From contig JALHMW010000013.1 of NCBI GenBank assembly GCA_022843845.1, forward strand, positions 62,001-126,000: 64,000 bases of DNA. Direction: 5' to 3'. Below, one piece after another: positions 1-7,394 of this stretch. Every line of letters starts with the position of its first letter. Position 1 is the first letter of the stretch. A program made the position numbers and the translations under genes. The DNA is from Archangium sp. (GTDB lineage: Bacteria > Myxococcota > Myxococcia > Myxococcales > Myxococcaceae). Under the pieces are notes generated by a model. The model made no database searches. It was not told the origin of the DNA and was given only the letters and a program-made list of their open reading frames with translations.

Positions 1-1503
1 ACCTGCGATCCCGGCCCCTCGAGCAGCGCCACCTGCGACCCCGACTGTACGGCTGTCACCTGCGGCGATGGCGTCGTCAACACGCTGGCCGGCGAGCAAT
101 GCGACACCGTCGGCGTCAACACCACGCCCACCACGACCTGTGACACCAACTGCACCACGGCGTTCTGCGGCGACGGCACGGTCAACTCGGCGCGTGGCGA
201 GACGTGCGACCCCGGGCTGACCAGCTCGTCGACCTGCGACTCCGACTGCACGGCGCGCGCGTGCGGTGACGGCTTCGTCAATACGGCTCCGCCCGCCGAG
301 GAGTGCGACACCGTCGGCGTCAACCTGGTGCCCACCGCGGCCTGCGACACCGACTGCACCACTGCGTTCTGCGGCGACGCGACGGTGAACATGGTTCGCG
401 GCGAGCAGTGCGATGACGGCAACGCGAGCAACGGCGACAACTGCGTCATCGGGTGCCGCAACGCCAGCTGCGGCGACGGCTTCATCGACACCCAGCTGCC
501 GAACATCGAGGTCTGCGACGACGGCGAAGGCACTCCCGTCACCGAAGCCAACTGCCCCTACGGAGAAGCGACGTGTCAGCGGTGCAACGCCACCTGCCAG
601 GCCGTGCTCTCCCTCACCGGCCAGTACTGCGGCGACGGCGCCACGCAGCTGAGCGAGGGTGAGGTCTGCGACGACGGCAACACCGTCACCGAGACGGGGA
701 ACTGCCCCTATGGCCTGGCCACCTGCCCTGCCTGCAACGCGACGTGCACGGCCACCATCAACCGCCCGAGCGGAGGCGTCTGCGGCGATGGCACCACCAA
801 CGCGCCGAACGAGCAGTGCGACGACATGAACACCACCACCGAGACCGCCTGCGCGTACGGCACTGCCACCTGCACGGGCTGTGACTCGTCGTGCCGCGAC
901 GTGCCCGGCCTGCGTGGCAACGTCTGCGGCGACGGCGTGCGCGATCTCACCAACGAGACCTGCGACGACGGCAACACCGTGGCGTGCGGCACCTGCGGCT
1001 CGGGCGGCGGCGGCTGTCAGACGGCACAAGCCCTCGCTGCCGCGACGGGCACGATCGTGGCGGTCAATCGCGCCTCGACGACCGACGCCACCACCTTCAC
1101 GCTCGACGACGGCGTGAACCCGGTCGTCGTGTTCGAGTTCGACACCGACATGGACCCCGGCATGTTCACCGTCGGGAACATTCGCGTGAACCTCACGGCA
1201 GGTGGCGGCAGCGCGACCGACGTGGGCGACGCGATTCGTACCGCGATCAACGGTGTGGGCGCGGGGCTGGCAATCACCGCTGGTGGCGCGACGGCGACCG
1301 TCACGTTGACCAACGACGCGCAGGGCTCCTTCGGCAACGAGGCGATCGCCACGACGCTCGTCACGGCCGGGTACTCCGTCGCGGGGATGACTGGCGGCCG
1401 CGCTCGCGACTGTCTGGTGACCGTCGGCTGCGCCACCACCAACGACTGCGCGCCGGGCCTCACCTGCCAGCCGGCGGGCGGCGGTGGGTTGACCTGCCAA
1501 TAA
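1..1503 (+). CDS. Cysteine-rich repeat surface protein (5' end outside window)
   Basis: The frame is open from the first base of the window, so the start lies upstream; about 500 residues are visible. The first two thirds consist of repeated units of the type CGDG-x-x-N ... GE-x-CDDGN, the Myxococcus cysteine-rich repeat (DUF4215-like), found in large secreted or surface-anchored proteins. A cysteine-free stretch of about 115 residues follows (roughly bases 1024-1400) with a VFEFD-x-D motif and a beta-rich look, then a short cysteine-rich tail ending in GLTCQ. The repeats are probably disulfide-bonded and may bind calcium, which is inference. No sorting signal is visible at the C-terminus. 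Substrate and partner are unknown. Confidence 0.85.
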   Translation, partial: TCDPGPSSSATCDPDCTAVTCGDGVVNTLAGEQCDTVGVNTTPTTTCDTNCTTAFCGDGTVNSARGETCDPGLTSSSTCDSDCTARACGDGFVNTAPPAEECDTVGVNLVPTAACDTDCTTAFCGDATVNMVRGEQCDDGNASNGDNCVIGCRNASCGDGFIDTQLPNIEVCDDGEGTPVTEANCPYGEATCQRCNATCQAVLSLTGQYCGDGATQLSEGEVCDDGNTVTETGNCPYGLATCPACNATCTATINRPSGGVCGDGTTNAPNEQCDDMNTTTETACAYGTATCTGCDSSCRDVPGLRGNVCGDGVRDLTNETCDDGNTVACGTCGSGGGGCQTAQALAAATGTIVAVNRASTTDATTFTLDDGVNPVVVFEFDTDMDPGMFTVGNIRVNLTAGGGSATDVGDAIRTAINGVGAGLAITAGGATATVTLTNDAQGSFGNEAIATTLVTAGYSVAGMTGGRARDCLVTVGCATTNDCAPGLTCQPAGGGGLTCQ

Positions 1504-1571
1504 AGGGCCGAATCTCCTCGACTCGCAGGCGCGGGGATCGATTCCTCGCGCCGCGCGTTCCAAGGGGTACC

Positions 1572-2171
1572 TTGCGTTGGTTGCTCACCCTGCCCCTGCG
1601 GCTCTTCTGGAAGTTGTCCTTCGGCAAGAAGCTGGTGGTGATGGGGTGCGCGCCGCTGCTGGCGATCAACGGCGCGGTCGCCTTCTTCGGCAGCTCGGTG
1701 GTGTTCCCGCTGTCGCCCTTCTTCCTCGAGTCGAAAGCGCAGGCGTTGTCGGCGTACGCGAAGCACCGGCCGCTGTGTTTGCTCACGGGCCACGGCGATC
1801 TCGAGGAGCTGGCGACGGCAGCGGAGCGTCGACACGGGCTCCCCCGAGGCCTGATGTGGGCGATCGTGCAGACCGAGTCGGGCGGGCGCGCGCACCGCAT
1901 CTCGTTCGCCGGCGCGATGGGCCCCGCGCAGTTGATGCCTGGCACCGCTGCCCTGCTCGGCGTGAGAGATCCCTTCGATCCCCGACAGGCCATCGACGCC
2001 GGAGCGAGGTACCTGAAGCAGCAGCTCGATCGCTTCAACGATGTGCGCCTCGCGGTCGCCGCCTACAACGCAGGGCCCGGCGCAGTGCATGGGGTGGTCC
2101 CGAAAAACGGTGAGACCGAGCACTACGTCGTCAAGGTGATGCGCCGGTTCTCGGACTCGCGACTGCGCTGA
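1572..2171 (+). CDS. Lytic transglycosylase, SLT/MltE type, membrane-anchored
   Basis: A 199-residue protein with the lysozyme-like SLT fold of soluble lytic transglycosylases, which cleave the MurNAc-GlcNAc bond of peptidoglycan. Visible motifs in order: the catalytic Glu in IVQTESGG, then AGAMGPAQLMPGTA, then the C-terminal LAVAAYNAGPGAV, all diagnostic of the family. The N-terminus has a basic stretch and a hydrophobic segment that could be a signal anchor, so the enzyme likely works in the periplasm. I chose the TTG at 1572 because an AAGGGG ribosome-binding site lies just upstream; the frame continues open upstream inside the preceding gene, but that part is a shadow of the cysteine-rich repeats. 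Confidence 0.85.
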   Translation: MRWLLTLPLRLFWKLSFGKKLVVMGCAPLLAINGAVAFFGSSVVFPLSPFFLESKAQALSAYAKHRPLCLLTGHGDLEELATAAERRHGLPRGLMWAIVQTESGGRAHRISFAGAMGPAQLMPGTAALLGVRDPFDPRQAIDAGARYLKQQLDRFNDVRLAVAAYNAGPGAVHGVVPKNGETEHYVVKVMRRFSDSRLR

Positions 2172-2223
2172 AACGGAGCGTCCTCTCGACTCGCGCGGTG
2201 CGAGGAGTAGCGTCGCTGCACGC

Positions 2224-3051
2224 ATGCGCGCGCGACTGCCTCGACTGACGGACCGGCTGGAGTTGAGTGACGGGCTCGAGGTCAGCCCGATCTGCCTGGG
2301 CATGGTGGGCGACCCGAAGACGGTGCTCGCGGCGTACGACGCCGGCATCAACTTCTTCTTCGTCACGGCCGACATGCACTGGCCGTTGTACGCGCCGCTC
2401 CGCGAAGGCCTGCGCCTGCTCTTCAAGCGCCGGGGCGCGCGCAGCCGTGTGGTGGTCTGCGCCGCCGCGTACGTCACCCAGCCCGACTTCTGCGAGCTGC
2501 CCTTCGAGGAGCTGATCGACGACTTGCCCGGCCTGGTTCACCTCGACGTGTTGACGATGGGCGGCGTCTACGGGACTGACTTCGGCGCCCGCCTGCCGGT
2601 CTACGAGGGCCATCGGGAGCGTGCCTTCGTCGGCGCGAAGGCCATCGGCGCGAGTTTTCACGATCGACGCGTGGCCCGCTCCGCCATCCGCGCGCGGCTC
2701 GTCGATCTCGCCTTCGTGCGCTTCAACGCAGGCCACCCCGGCGCGCGGCACGATCTCTTCCCGAAGCTGCCGAAGCGGCGCCCGCTGCTGTTCAACTTCA
2801 AGAGCACCGACGGCTGGGTCGACGACGCGCGGCTCGACGAGCTGGGGCTGGCGCGCGAGGCCTGGCACCCGGACATCACCGATCACTATCGCTACGTGCT
2901 CTCACAGCCTGCGCTCGACGGCGCGCTCCTCTCACTCTCGGCACCAGCCGAGGTCCGAGCGCTGTCCGACGCCCTCGCGAAGGGCCCGCTCGACGACACG
3001 CAGCAGCGCTGGGTCGAGCGGCTCTCTCACGCCCACCTCACCACCCCATGA
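2224..3051 (+). CDS. Degenerate aldo/keto-reductase-like TIM-barrel protein of the putative RiPP cluster
   Basis: 275 residues with an aldo/keto reductase outline: an N-terminal beta-hairpin (LELSDGLEVSPICLGM), the barrel start AAYDAGINFFF, and later VRFNAGHPGA where the family has its Asn-containing strand. The catalytic tetrad appears to be lost. The usual FFDTA-x-x-YG reads FFVTADMHW (Asp to Val, Tyr to His), the Lys strand reads VVVCAAAY, and the His strand reads LDVLTMGG. Canonical NADPH-dependent carbonyl reduction is therefore unlikely. It overlaps the next oxygenase gene by 4 bases, so the two are co-translated. Its place in the cluster suggests a role in peptide modification or a structural role; this is inference. 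No strong ribosome-binding site decides the ATG. Confidence 0.72.
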   Translation: MRARLPRLTDRLELSDGLEVSPICLGMVGDPKTVLAAYDAGINFFFVTADMHWPLYAPLREGLRLLFKRRGARSRVVVCAAAYVTQPDFCELPFEELIDDLPGLVHLDVLTMGGVYGTDFGARLPVYEGHRERAFVGAKAIGASFHDRRVARSAIRARLVDLAFVRFNAGHPGARHDLFPKLPKRRPLLFNFKSTDGWVDDARLDELGLAREAWHPDITDHYRYVLSQPALDGALLSLSAPAEVRALSDALAKGPLDDTQQRWVERLSHAHLTTP

Positions 3052-3986
3052 GCCAGCCAGGCTTGTCGGCGCTCCTCGGCCGTTTCCCCTCGCGCCGGTT
3101 CTTGCAAGAGCACTGGCCGCGCACGCTGCTCGTGCAGCACGGGAGCCCCGCCCGACTGAAGGGCCTCATCGACACGCCCGAGCTCCGCGACATCGACGCG
3201 CTCACGGCGCTGTCGGCCCGGCAGTGGCTGGTGCAGTCGGCCCGCTTCAAGAACCGCTTCGGCAACGTGCCAGTCACCGGCAGCGCCGCGGCGGAGTTCT
3301 TTCACACCGGACACACCATCTACGCCGTCGAGCCCGAGCTCCACTCCGAGCCCTTCTTGGGCTGGCTGGCGGCCCTCGAGCGAGACCTCGAGCTGTCCGC
3401 GGGCCTCATCCGCTCCAGCGTCTTTCTCTCGAAGCCAGGCCCGGGCTCGCGCATGCACTTCGACGCGCAAGAGTCGTTCGTCGTGCAGGTTCGAGGGCGC
3501 AAGCGATGGTGGCTCGCGCCCAATCAGGACGTCCAGTTCCCCGCCGAGAACTACATCGCAGGCGATCCGGTGCCCGAGTCGCTCGAGGTGCAGCTCGATC
3601 GGCCGCTGGCGCAGCACATGCCCGACGACGCGGTGTCAGTCGTGTTGGAGCCCGGCTCCATCATGTTCGTGCCGCGCGGCACCTGGCACGCGACCGAGAC
3701 GCTCGAGGAGTCGTGGCATCTCGATCTCATGCTGCCGCTGCCCACGTGGGGCGACACGATGGCGGCGCGGCTGGCAGAGCACTTTCACGCGAGCGCGCAC
3801 TGGCGTGAGCCGATGCTCGACGCCACGGCGTTCGACGCGCGGCTGGCCCTGCTCACCGCCGAGCTGCAGGCTGCATCACCGACCGGGCCCGCGCGACCCA
3901 CGCCGACGGCAGCACGCCCAACCACGGCTGGCTCGCGTCGAGGCCGTGCTGGTCGAACTGCATCGAAACGCCGCTCCACGCGGTAG
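3048..3986 (+). CDS. Cupin/JmjC-type Fe(II)/2-oxoglutarate oxygenase of the putative RiPP cluster
   Basis: A 312-residue protein whose middle is a double-stranded beta-helix of the Cupin_4/JmjC type. The iron facial triad is visible as His137-x-Asp139 (in GSRMHFDAQ) and His214 (in PRGTWHATE); GRKRWWLAP after the first motif supplies basic residues suited to binding 2-oxoglutarate. Relatives hydroxylate protein side chains such as Arg, His or Lys. It starts inside the stop of the preceding gene (ATGA). The last 40 or so residues are low-complexity, rich in Pro, Arg, Thr and Ala, and lie antisense to the conserved C-terminus of the HopA1-like gene, so this tail is probably a run-on rather than a domain. 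A likely role is hydroxylation of the nearby repeat peptide, which is inference. Confidence 0.8.
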   Translation: MSQPGLSALLGRFPSRRFLQEHWPRTLLVQHGSPARLKGLIDTPELRDIDALTALSARQWLVQSARFKNRFGNVPVTGSAAAEFFHTGHTIYAVEPELHSEPFLGWLAALERDLELSAGLIRSSVFLSKPGPGSRMHFDAQESFVVQVRGRKRWWLAPNQDVQFPAENYIAGDPVPESLEVQLDRPLAQHMPDDAVSVVLEPGSIMFVPRGTWHATETLEESWHLDLMLPLPTWGDTMAARLAEHFHASAHWREPMLDATAFDARLALLTAELQAASPTGPARPTPTAARPTTAGSRRGRAGRTASKRRSTR

Positions 3987-4821
3987 GCGCGTCACCTTCG
4001 AGCCACGAGAGCAGCCCCCGCGCCGTCAGCCGGCACCGCTGCGCACCGAAGCTCTCGTCCTCTCCGGGTGGCGACTCGGCGAGCCCGACCCCAGGCGCGA
4101 GCGGGAGGACGAAGGGCGGGATCGAGACCCGAAAGCCACGGGGCGTGGTGCGACGCAGGCGCGCGAGGAACTGCAGCACCGGCGTGATGGAGCCAGGCGC
4201 GACGTAGAGCAGCGCCGTGTCACGTCGCCCGAAGGCGTCGGGGTCGTTCACCACCTTGGCGTCGAAGCGGGCTCGACGGAGCGAGGGCTCATGGAGAAGC
4301 CCACGCAACAGCACGGGCGCGAGTGCGGGCTTGAGGTTCAGGTAGACCTTCAGGTGCGGCCCGTCGTCATGCAGGCGGCCGAGCCGTGAGTTGAAGCAGA
4401 AGAACCCGCCCATCGCCGACTCACGAGCGCACGGGAGCCGCACCGCGACCCGTCGACCCGAGGCCGCGCGCGCGGGACGGAGATCGCGGCGATCACGCAC
4501 GAAGAGCCGGATCACCCCGTTCTCGACGAAGACTCCTGTGGCGTGACGAGACACGACACGGAACCGATCGTCGAACCAGCTCGTCGCTCCCGCAGCCTCG
4601 AGGAGCTGCGCCGTGAAGTGCGGGGCGCCTCCCACCGAGTCCGAGAAGCGGCCTGCGGGCGCACGCCAGTCGATGAAGAAGCGCTCGTAGAGCCAGTCCT
4701 CCAGGGCTCGCGGCGCGGCGTCTCGAGACACCTGGACACCATCAGGCAGGCGCAGGCCCCGGCGGCTCAGCTGGAGCCGGGCCGCGAGGCGCTCGAGCGG
4801 GCGGCGGAGCGCGTCGCTCAC
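3853..4821 (-). CDS. HopA1-domain lyase-like protein (thioamitide / class V lanthipeptide dehydratase component)
   Basis: A 322-residue protein with the conserved pattern of the HopA1 domain: KVYLNLKP (about residues 158-165), KVVNDPDAFGRRDTALLYV (189-207), and SFGAQRC (257-263) followed by a region ending in HGLD-x-x-x-PWLG. HopA1-domain proteins (TvaD in thioviridamide, LxmY in lexapeptide) pair with an APH-fold kinase to phosphorylate Ser/Thr and eliminate phosphate, giving Dha or Dhb. The preferred start is the GTG at 4821, which overlaps the kinase stop (GTGA); an in-frame GTG at 4848 would overlap by 31 bases. It is the last gene of the order peptide, kinase, lyase. Its 3' end overlaps the oppositely oriented oxygenase gene by 134 bases. 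The fold assignment is strong; activity on this peptide is inferred. Confidence 0.8.
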   Translation of the reverse strand: MSDALRRPLERLAARLQLSRRGLRLPDGVQVSRDAAPRALEDWLYERFFIDWRAPAGRFSDSVGGAPHFTAQLLEAAGATSWFDDRFRVVSRHATGVFVENGVIRLFVRDRRDLRPARAASGRRVAVRLPCARESAMGGFFCFNSRLGRLHDDGPHLKVYLNLKPALAPVLLRGLLHEPSLRRARFDAKVVNDPDAFGRRDTALLYVAPGSITPVLQFLARLRRTTPRGFRVSIPPFVLPLAPGVGLAESPPGEDESFGAQRCRLTARGLLSWLEGDAPTAWSGVSMQFDQHGLDASQPWLGVLPSAWVARARSVMQPAARR

Positions 4822-5810
4822 GGCGCTCCCAGGAAATGACGTGCCCACTTCGCAGGTGCCACGAGCAGCTCGAGCGCCGAGGCGGTGACATGGGCCTCGC
4901 GCTCCGTCCAGTGGCCGTCGTGAAAGGTCACCGTGTACGTGCGTCGCAGCAGCGCCTCGGCGGCCCAGGCCATCGCGCGCGGTCGGATGCCAGCACGCCC
5001 GGGGAGCTGGAGCTCGTCGGCCTCACGCTCCCACGCGCGCATGAACGACCGGAGGCGGGCACGAAGCTGGCCGAGCGTCAGCTGCTCCCGGCGCTCGCGA
5101 GGAACGAGGAAGAACCCGAGGTCTTCAGCGAGCCACATGCCGAGATCTCGCGCAGGGTCGCCGAGCCCGCCCAGCTCGAGATCGACGAAGGAAACGTGGG
5201 GCCCGTGGCGCAGCACGTTCGATTGCCGCAGATCGCCGTGGCAGAGCACGGGGGCGTGCGTCGCTTCGACCTCGAGCAGGTGACGGAGCGCGCGTTCAGC
5301 GCGGCCGTTGGTCTGCACCGCGTTCCACAACGTCAACGACGCTGCGCTCGAGCTCGCGTACTCGCCAGGGCTCATCCACAAGAAGCGCTCGATCAGATCG
5401 CCGTGCACGGGCTCGGTCGTCACGTCGGAGCGGGCGTGCAGATGGGCGAGCGCGCGCCCGATGGCGGCGTCGTCACGCGGGGCGACCTGGCGATCGGCAC
5501 GGCGACGCTCGTACGCGGTCTTCCCCGGCAGCCACTCGATCACCAGACGGCCCGGAGCCCCATGCGTCACTCGGGGCGTCTGAAACCCCACCGCGCCACC
5601 AGCGAGGCGCTCGAGCAGCGCGGCCTCTCGGGCACTGAAGGGATCGTCAGCGGTCGCGGCGATCTTGACCAGCGAACGCACCTCGCCGCGCCTGGCGACG
5701 AGCGTCAGGTTGCGGCTGGAGGCGATGCGGGAGGTGGCCTCGGGGTCGACGGTCAGCCTGAGTGCCCGGAGCCAACGTCTGACTCCGGGCGGCAACGTCA
5801 GGGACGACAT
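4818..5810 (-). CDS. APH-fold kinase, putative peptide Ser/Thr kinase (TvaC/LxmK-like)
   Basis: 330 residues of aminoglycoside-phosphotransferase / choline-kinase fold. Visible elements: a candidate ATP-binding Lys49 (SLVKIA), a catalytic-loop motif CHGDLRQSNVL with Asp193 and Asn198, and a metal-binding Asp210 in FVDLELGGLGDPARDLG. Such kinases act on small molecules or, when paired with HopA1 proteins, on Ser/Thr of a precursor peptide. Here the gene lies directly between the repeat peptide (39 bases upstream) and the HopA1-like gene (4-base overlap), which favours the peptide-kinase reading over antibiotic resistance. The ATG at 5810 has an AAGGG site about 7 bases upstream. Kinase fold is near certain; substrate is inferred from context. 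Confidence 0.83.
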   Translation of the reverse strand: MSSLTLPPGVRRWLRALRLTVDPEATSRIASSRNLTLVARRGEVRSLVKIAATADDPFSAREAALLERLAGGAVGFQTPRVTHGAPGRLVIEWLPGKTAYERRRADRQVAPRDDAAIGRALAHLHARSDVTTEPVHGDLIERFLWMSPGEYASSSAASLTLWNAVQTNGRAERALRHLLEVEATHAPVLCHGDLRQSNVLRHGPHVSFVDLELGGLGDPARDLGMWLAEDLGFFLVPRERREQLTLGQLRARLRSFMRAWEREADELQLPGRAGIRPRAMAWAAEALLRRTYTVTFHDGHWTEREAHVTASALELLVAPAKWARHFLGAP

Positions 5811-5849
5811 CGACGAGCCCTTGGCGAGTGAAAAGCGCTGCGTTCAGCC

Positions 5850-6239
5850 TTACTCGAGCGGGCGCGACTTCAGCGGCGCCGGCTGCGGCGGAATCGACTT
5901 CAGCGGCGCCGTGCGGCCCGGCTGAATCGACTTCAGCGGCGCGGTCTTCGCGGGAGGCGGCTGCGGGGCGATCGACTTGAGCGGCGACGTGCGGCCCGGC
6001 TGAACCGACTTCAGCGGAGCGGTCTTCGCGGGGGGCGGCTGCGGCGCGATCGACTTCAGCGGTGCGGTGCGGCCGGGCTGCGCCGACTTCAGCGGCTTCC
6101 AGCCCGGGTTCGCCGACGTCAGCGGCTGCGGCGAGGTCTTCTGCGGCGGGGTCGACTTGAGCGGCGCCGACGACTTCAGCGGCTTGGAGCTGGTGAGCGG
6201 ACGGGCGCTGGTCAACGGCTTGTTGGTGACGCGTGGCAT
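5850..6239 (-). CDS. PL(K/T)S-repeat peptide, candidate RiPP precursor
   Basis: A 129-residue protein composed almost entirely of Pro, Leu, Lys, Ser, Thr, Ala, Gln, Ile, Gly and Arg, with one Trp and no Cys. Twelve PL(K/T)S motifs start at residues 8, 14, 20, 26, 39, 49, 60, 75, 86, 101, 112 and 122. Residues 58-83 and 84-109 are near-identical 26-residue repeats of the form T(A/S)PLKSIAPQPPPAKTAPLKS followed by (V/I)QPGR. There is no signal peptide, membrane segment or obvious leader/core boundary. The ATG at 6239 has an AGAGGG site 8 bases upstream; the frame is open further upstream but without such a site. It is the first gene of a minus-strand operon followed by the kinase and the HopA1-like lyase, so its many Ser residues are the likely substrates. 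Function is unproven. Confidence 0.78.
   Translation of the reverse strand: MPRVTNKPLTSARPLTSSKPLKSSAPLKSTPPQKTSPQPLTSANPGWKPLKSAQPGRTAPLKSIAPQPPPAKTAPLKSVQPGRTSPLKSIAPQPPPAKTAPLKSIQPGRTAPLKSIPPQPAPLKSRPLE
5913..6068 (-). repeat. Two tandem 78-bp direct repeats inside the repeat-peptide gene
   Basis: Bases 5913-5990 and 5991-6068 are in-frame head-to-tail copies of a 78-base unit. By eye they differ at about eight positions, several of them at third codon positions, so the repeat is kept at protein level. A partial third copy continues to the gene end. Each unit encodes 26 residues with two PLKS motifs. Copy number probably varies by recombination between strains. Confidence 0.85.
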
Positions 6240-6338
6240 CGAGATTTCCCTCTGTGGAAGACGAGAAGACGTCGAGCTGTGTACACCCCACCCCTCCACT
6301 CTGTGCAAGCCGGTGATTCACTTTTCTAGAGGAAGTCG
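6240..6338. promoter_or_regulatory. Divergent intergenic region of the putative RiPP cluster
   Basis: This 99-base gap separates the minus-strand peptide operon from the plus-strand JmjC gene and must carry the control signals of both, unless they are read through. It holds the perfect 8-base palindrome GTGTACAC at 6279-6286, a possible operator core. On the plus strand AGAGGAAG (6328-6335) is a strong ribosome-binding site. On the minus strand AGAGGG precedes the peptide start. No convincing -35/-10 pair is visible on either strand. Confidence 0.4.
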
Positions 6339-7349
6339 ATGGCCCCTTTGCCCCGAGCAGTCCGAACGTGGCTGACCGAAGCGTGGTTTCGAGACGTGCC
6401 CGAGGCCCAGATCGTCGAGGCACTGCCTTTCCCGGGCGTCCCGCTGGCGTCCGTCAGCCGCTTCCTCCAGAGCCTCGCCGACTCGCCCCACGCCGAGGAG
6501 TTCGGCGACCTGGTGACCCGAATCGCGCGGCTCGAGTGGCAGGGGCGGGTCCGGCTCCAGAGCGGCCGGCTCGACCCGTCACGCCGACGCGTGCCTCGGG
6601 TGAAGCGCCTCTCTCATCGGGCGTTCATCGAGCAGGCCTACGCGCCCAACCGGCCGATCGTCGTCACCGACATGATGCGCGACTGGAAGGCCGTCACGCG
6701 GTGGACCTGGCCCTTCTTGCGCCGGAACGTCGGCACGGCCGAGGTGCAGGTGATGGAGGCTCGAGAGACGACCCAGCAGTACGATCTCAACGTCGAGCGG
6801 ATCAGTGAGCCCACGACCCTGGGTGAGTTCATCGGGTGGATCGAGCGCGTCAGACACTCCAACGCGCGGTACCTGGTCGCGCGCAACAACGGCCTGACGG
6901 CGCCGGGCCTGCGCTCCCTGATGGGAGACATCGGGTTCTTCTCGGGCATCTTGAATCGGCGGTTGCTCGACGGCTTCGTGTACCTGTGGCTCGGCGCGGG
7001 CGGCACGGTGACGCCACTGCACCACGACACCGCGAACAACCTCTTCTGTCAGGTGCGCGGCCGAAAGCGCTTCATCCTCATCGACCCGGCCAACGCCGAG
7101 CTGCTGCGTGACGTGCTCAGCTACTACTCGCCAATCGACGCCGAGCGCTTCGATCTGCAGCGCTTCCCCTGGCTGGCGGAGGTCGACCGCATGACCGTCA
7201 CCGTCGGGCCCGGCGAGGCGCTCTTCATTCCGTCAGGCTGGTGGCACCACGTGCGCTCGCTCTCGCCCAGCATCTCGGTGTCGATGACGAACTTCACGAA
7301 GCTGCTCGACACCGACGATGCGAGCTACCCGGTGCCCGGCCGACGGTGA
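6339..7349 (+). CDS. Cupin_8/JmjC-type Fe(II)/2-oxoglutarate oxygenase
   Basis: 336 residues. Residues 1-90 form an N-terminal region of unknown kind. From about residue 90 the sequence follows the Cupin_8 family (FIH, TYW5, KDM8 relatives): a lead-in with PIVVTDMMRDWKA, then VTPLHHDTANN carrying the iron ligands His228 and Asp230, GRKRFILIDP with basic residues for 2-oxoglutarate, and IPSGWWHHV supplying the distal His (303). These enzymes hydroxylate protein or tRNA substrates. It is transcribed divergently from the repeat-peptide operon with a strong AGAGGA site. It belongs to a different cupin subfamily from the oxygenase at 3048-3986, so the two probably modify different residues or positions; that is inference. 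Confidence 0.83.
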   Translation: MAPLPRAVRTWLTEAWFRDVPEAQIVEALPFPGVPLASVSRFLQSLADSPHAEEFGDLVTRIARLEWQGRVRLQSGRLDPSRRRVPRVKRLSHRAFIEQAYAPNRPIVVTDMMRDWKAVTRWTWPFLRRNVGTAEVQVMEARETTQQYDLNVERISEPTTLGEFIGWIERVRHSNARYLVARNNGLTAPGLRSLMGDIGFFSGILNRRLLDGFVYLWLGAGGTVTPLHHDTANNLFCQVRGRKRFILIDPANAELLRDVLSYYSPIDAERFDLQRFPWLAEVDRMTVTVGPGEALFIPSGWWHHVRSLSPSISVSMTNFTKLLDTDDASYPVPGRR

Positions 7350-7394
7350 GCGCGCTTCTTTGATCCCCCGCTGGCCTCGTGCGACGGTGCGGGC

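Noticed and set aside
4818..5810. Aminoglycoside resistance gene
   Set aside because: The APH fold fits, but the gene is wedged between a repeat peptide and a HopA1-like gene in an overlapping operon, so a peptide kinase is the better reading.
5913..6068. CRISPR-like array
   Set aside because: The repeats are head-to-tail, in frame, 78 bases long and have no unique spacers; they encode a protein repeat.
2224..7349. Class V lanthipeptide cluster forming lanthionine rings
   Set aside because: The only candidate precursor has no cysteine and no LxmX-like cyclase gene is present, so thioether rings cannot be made from it.
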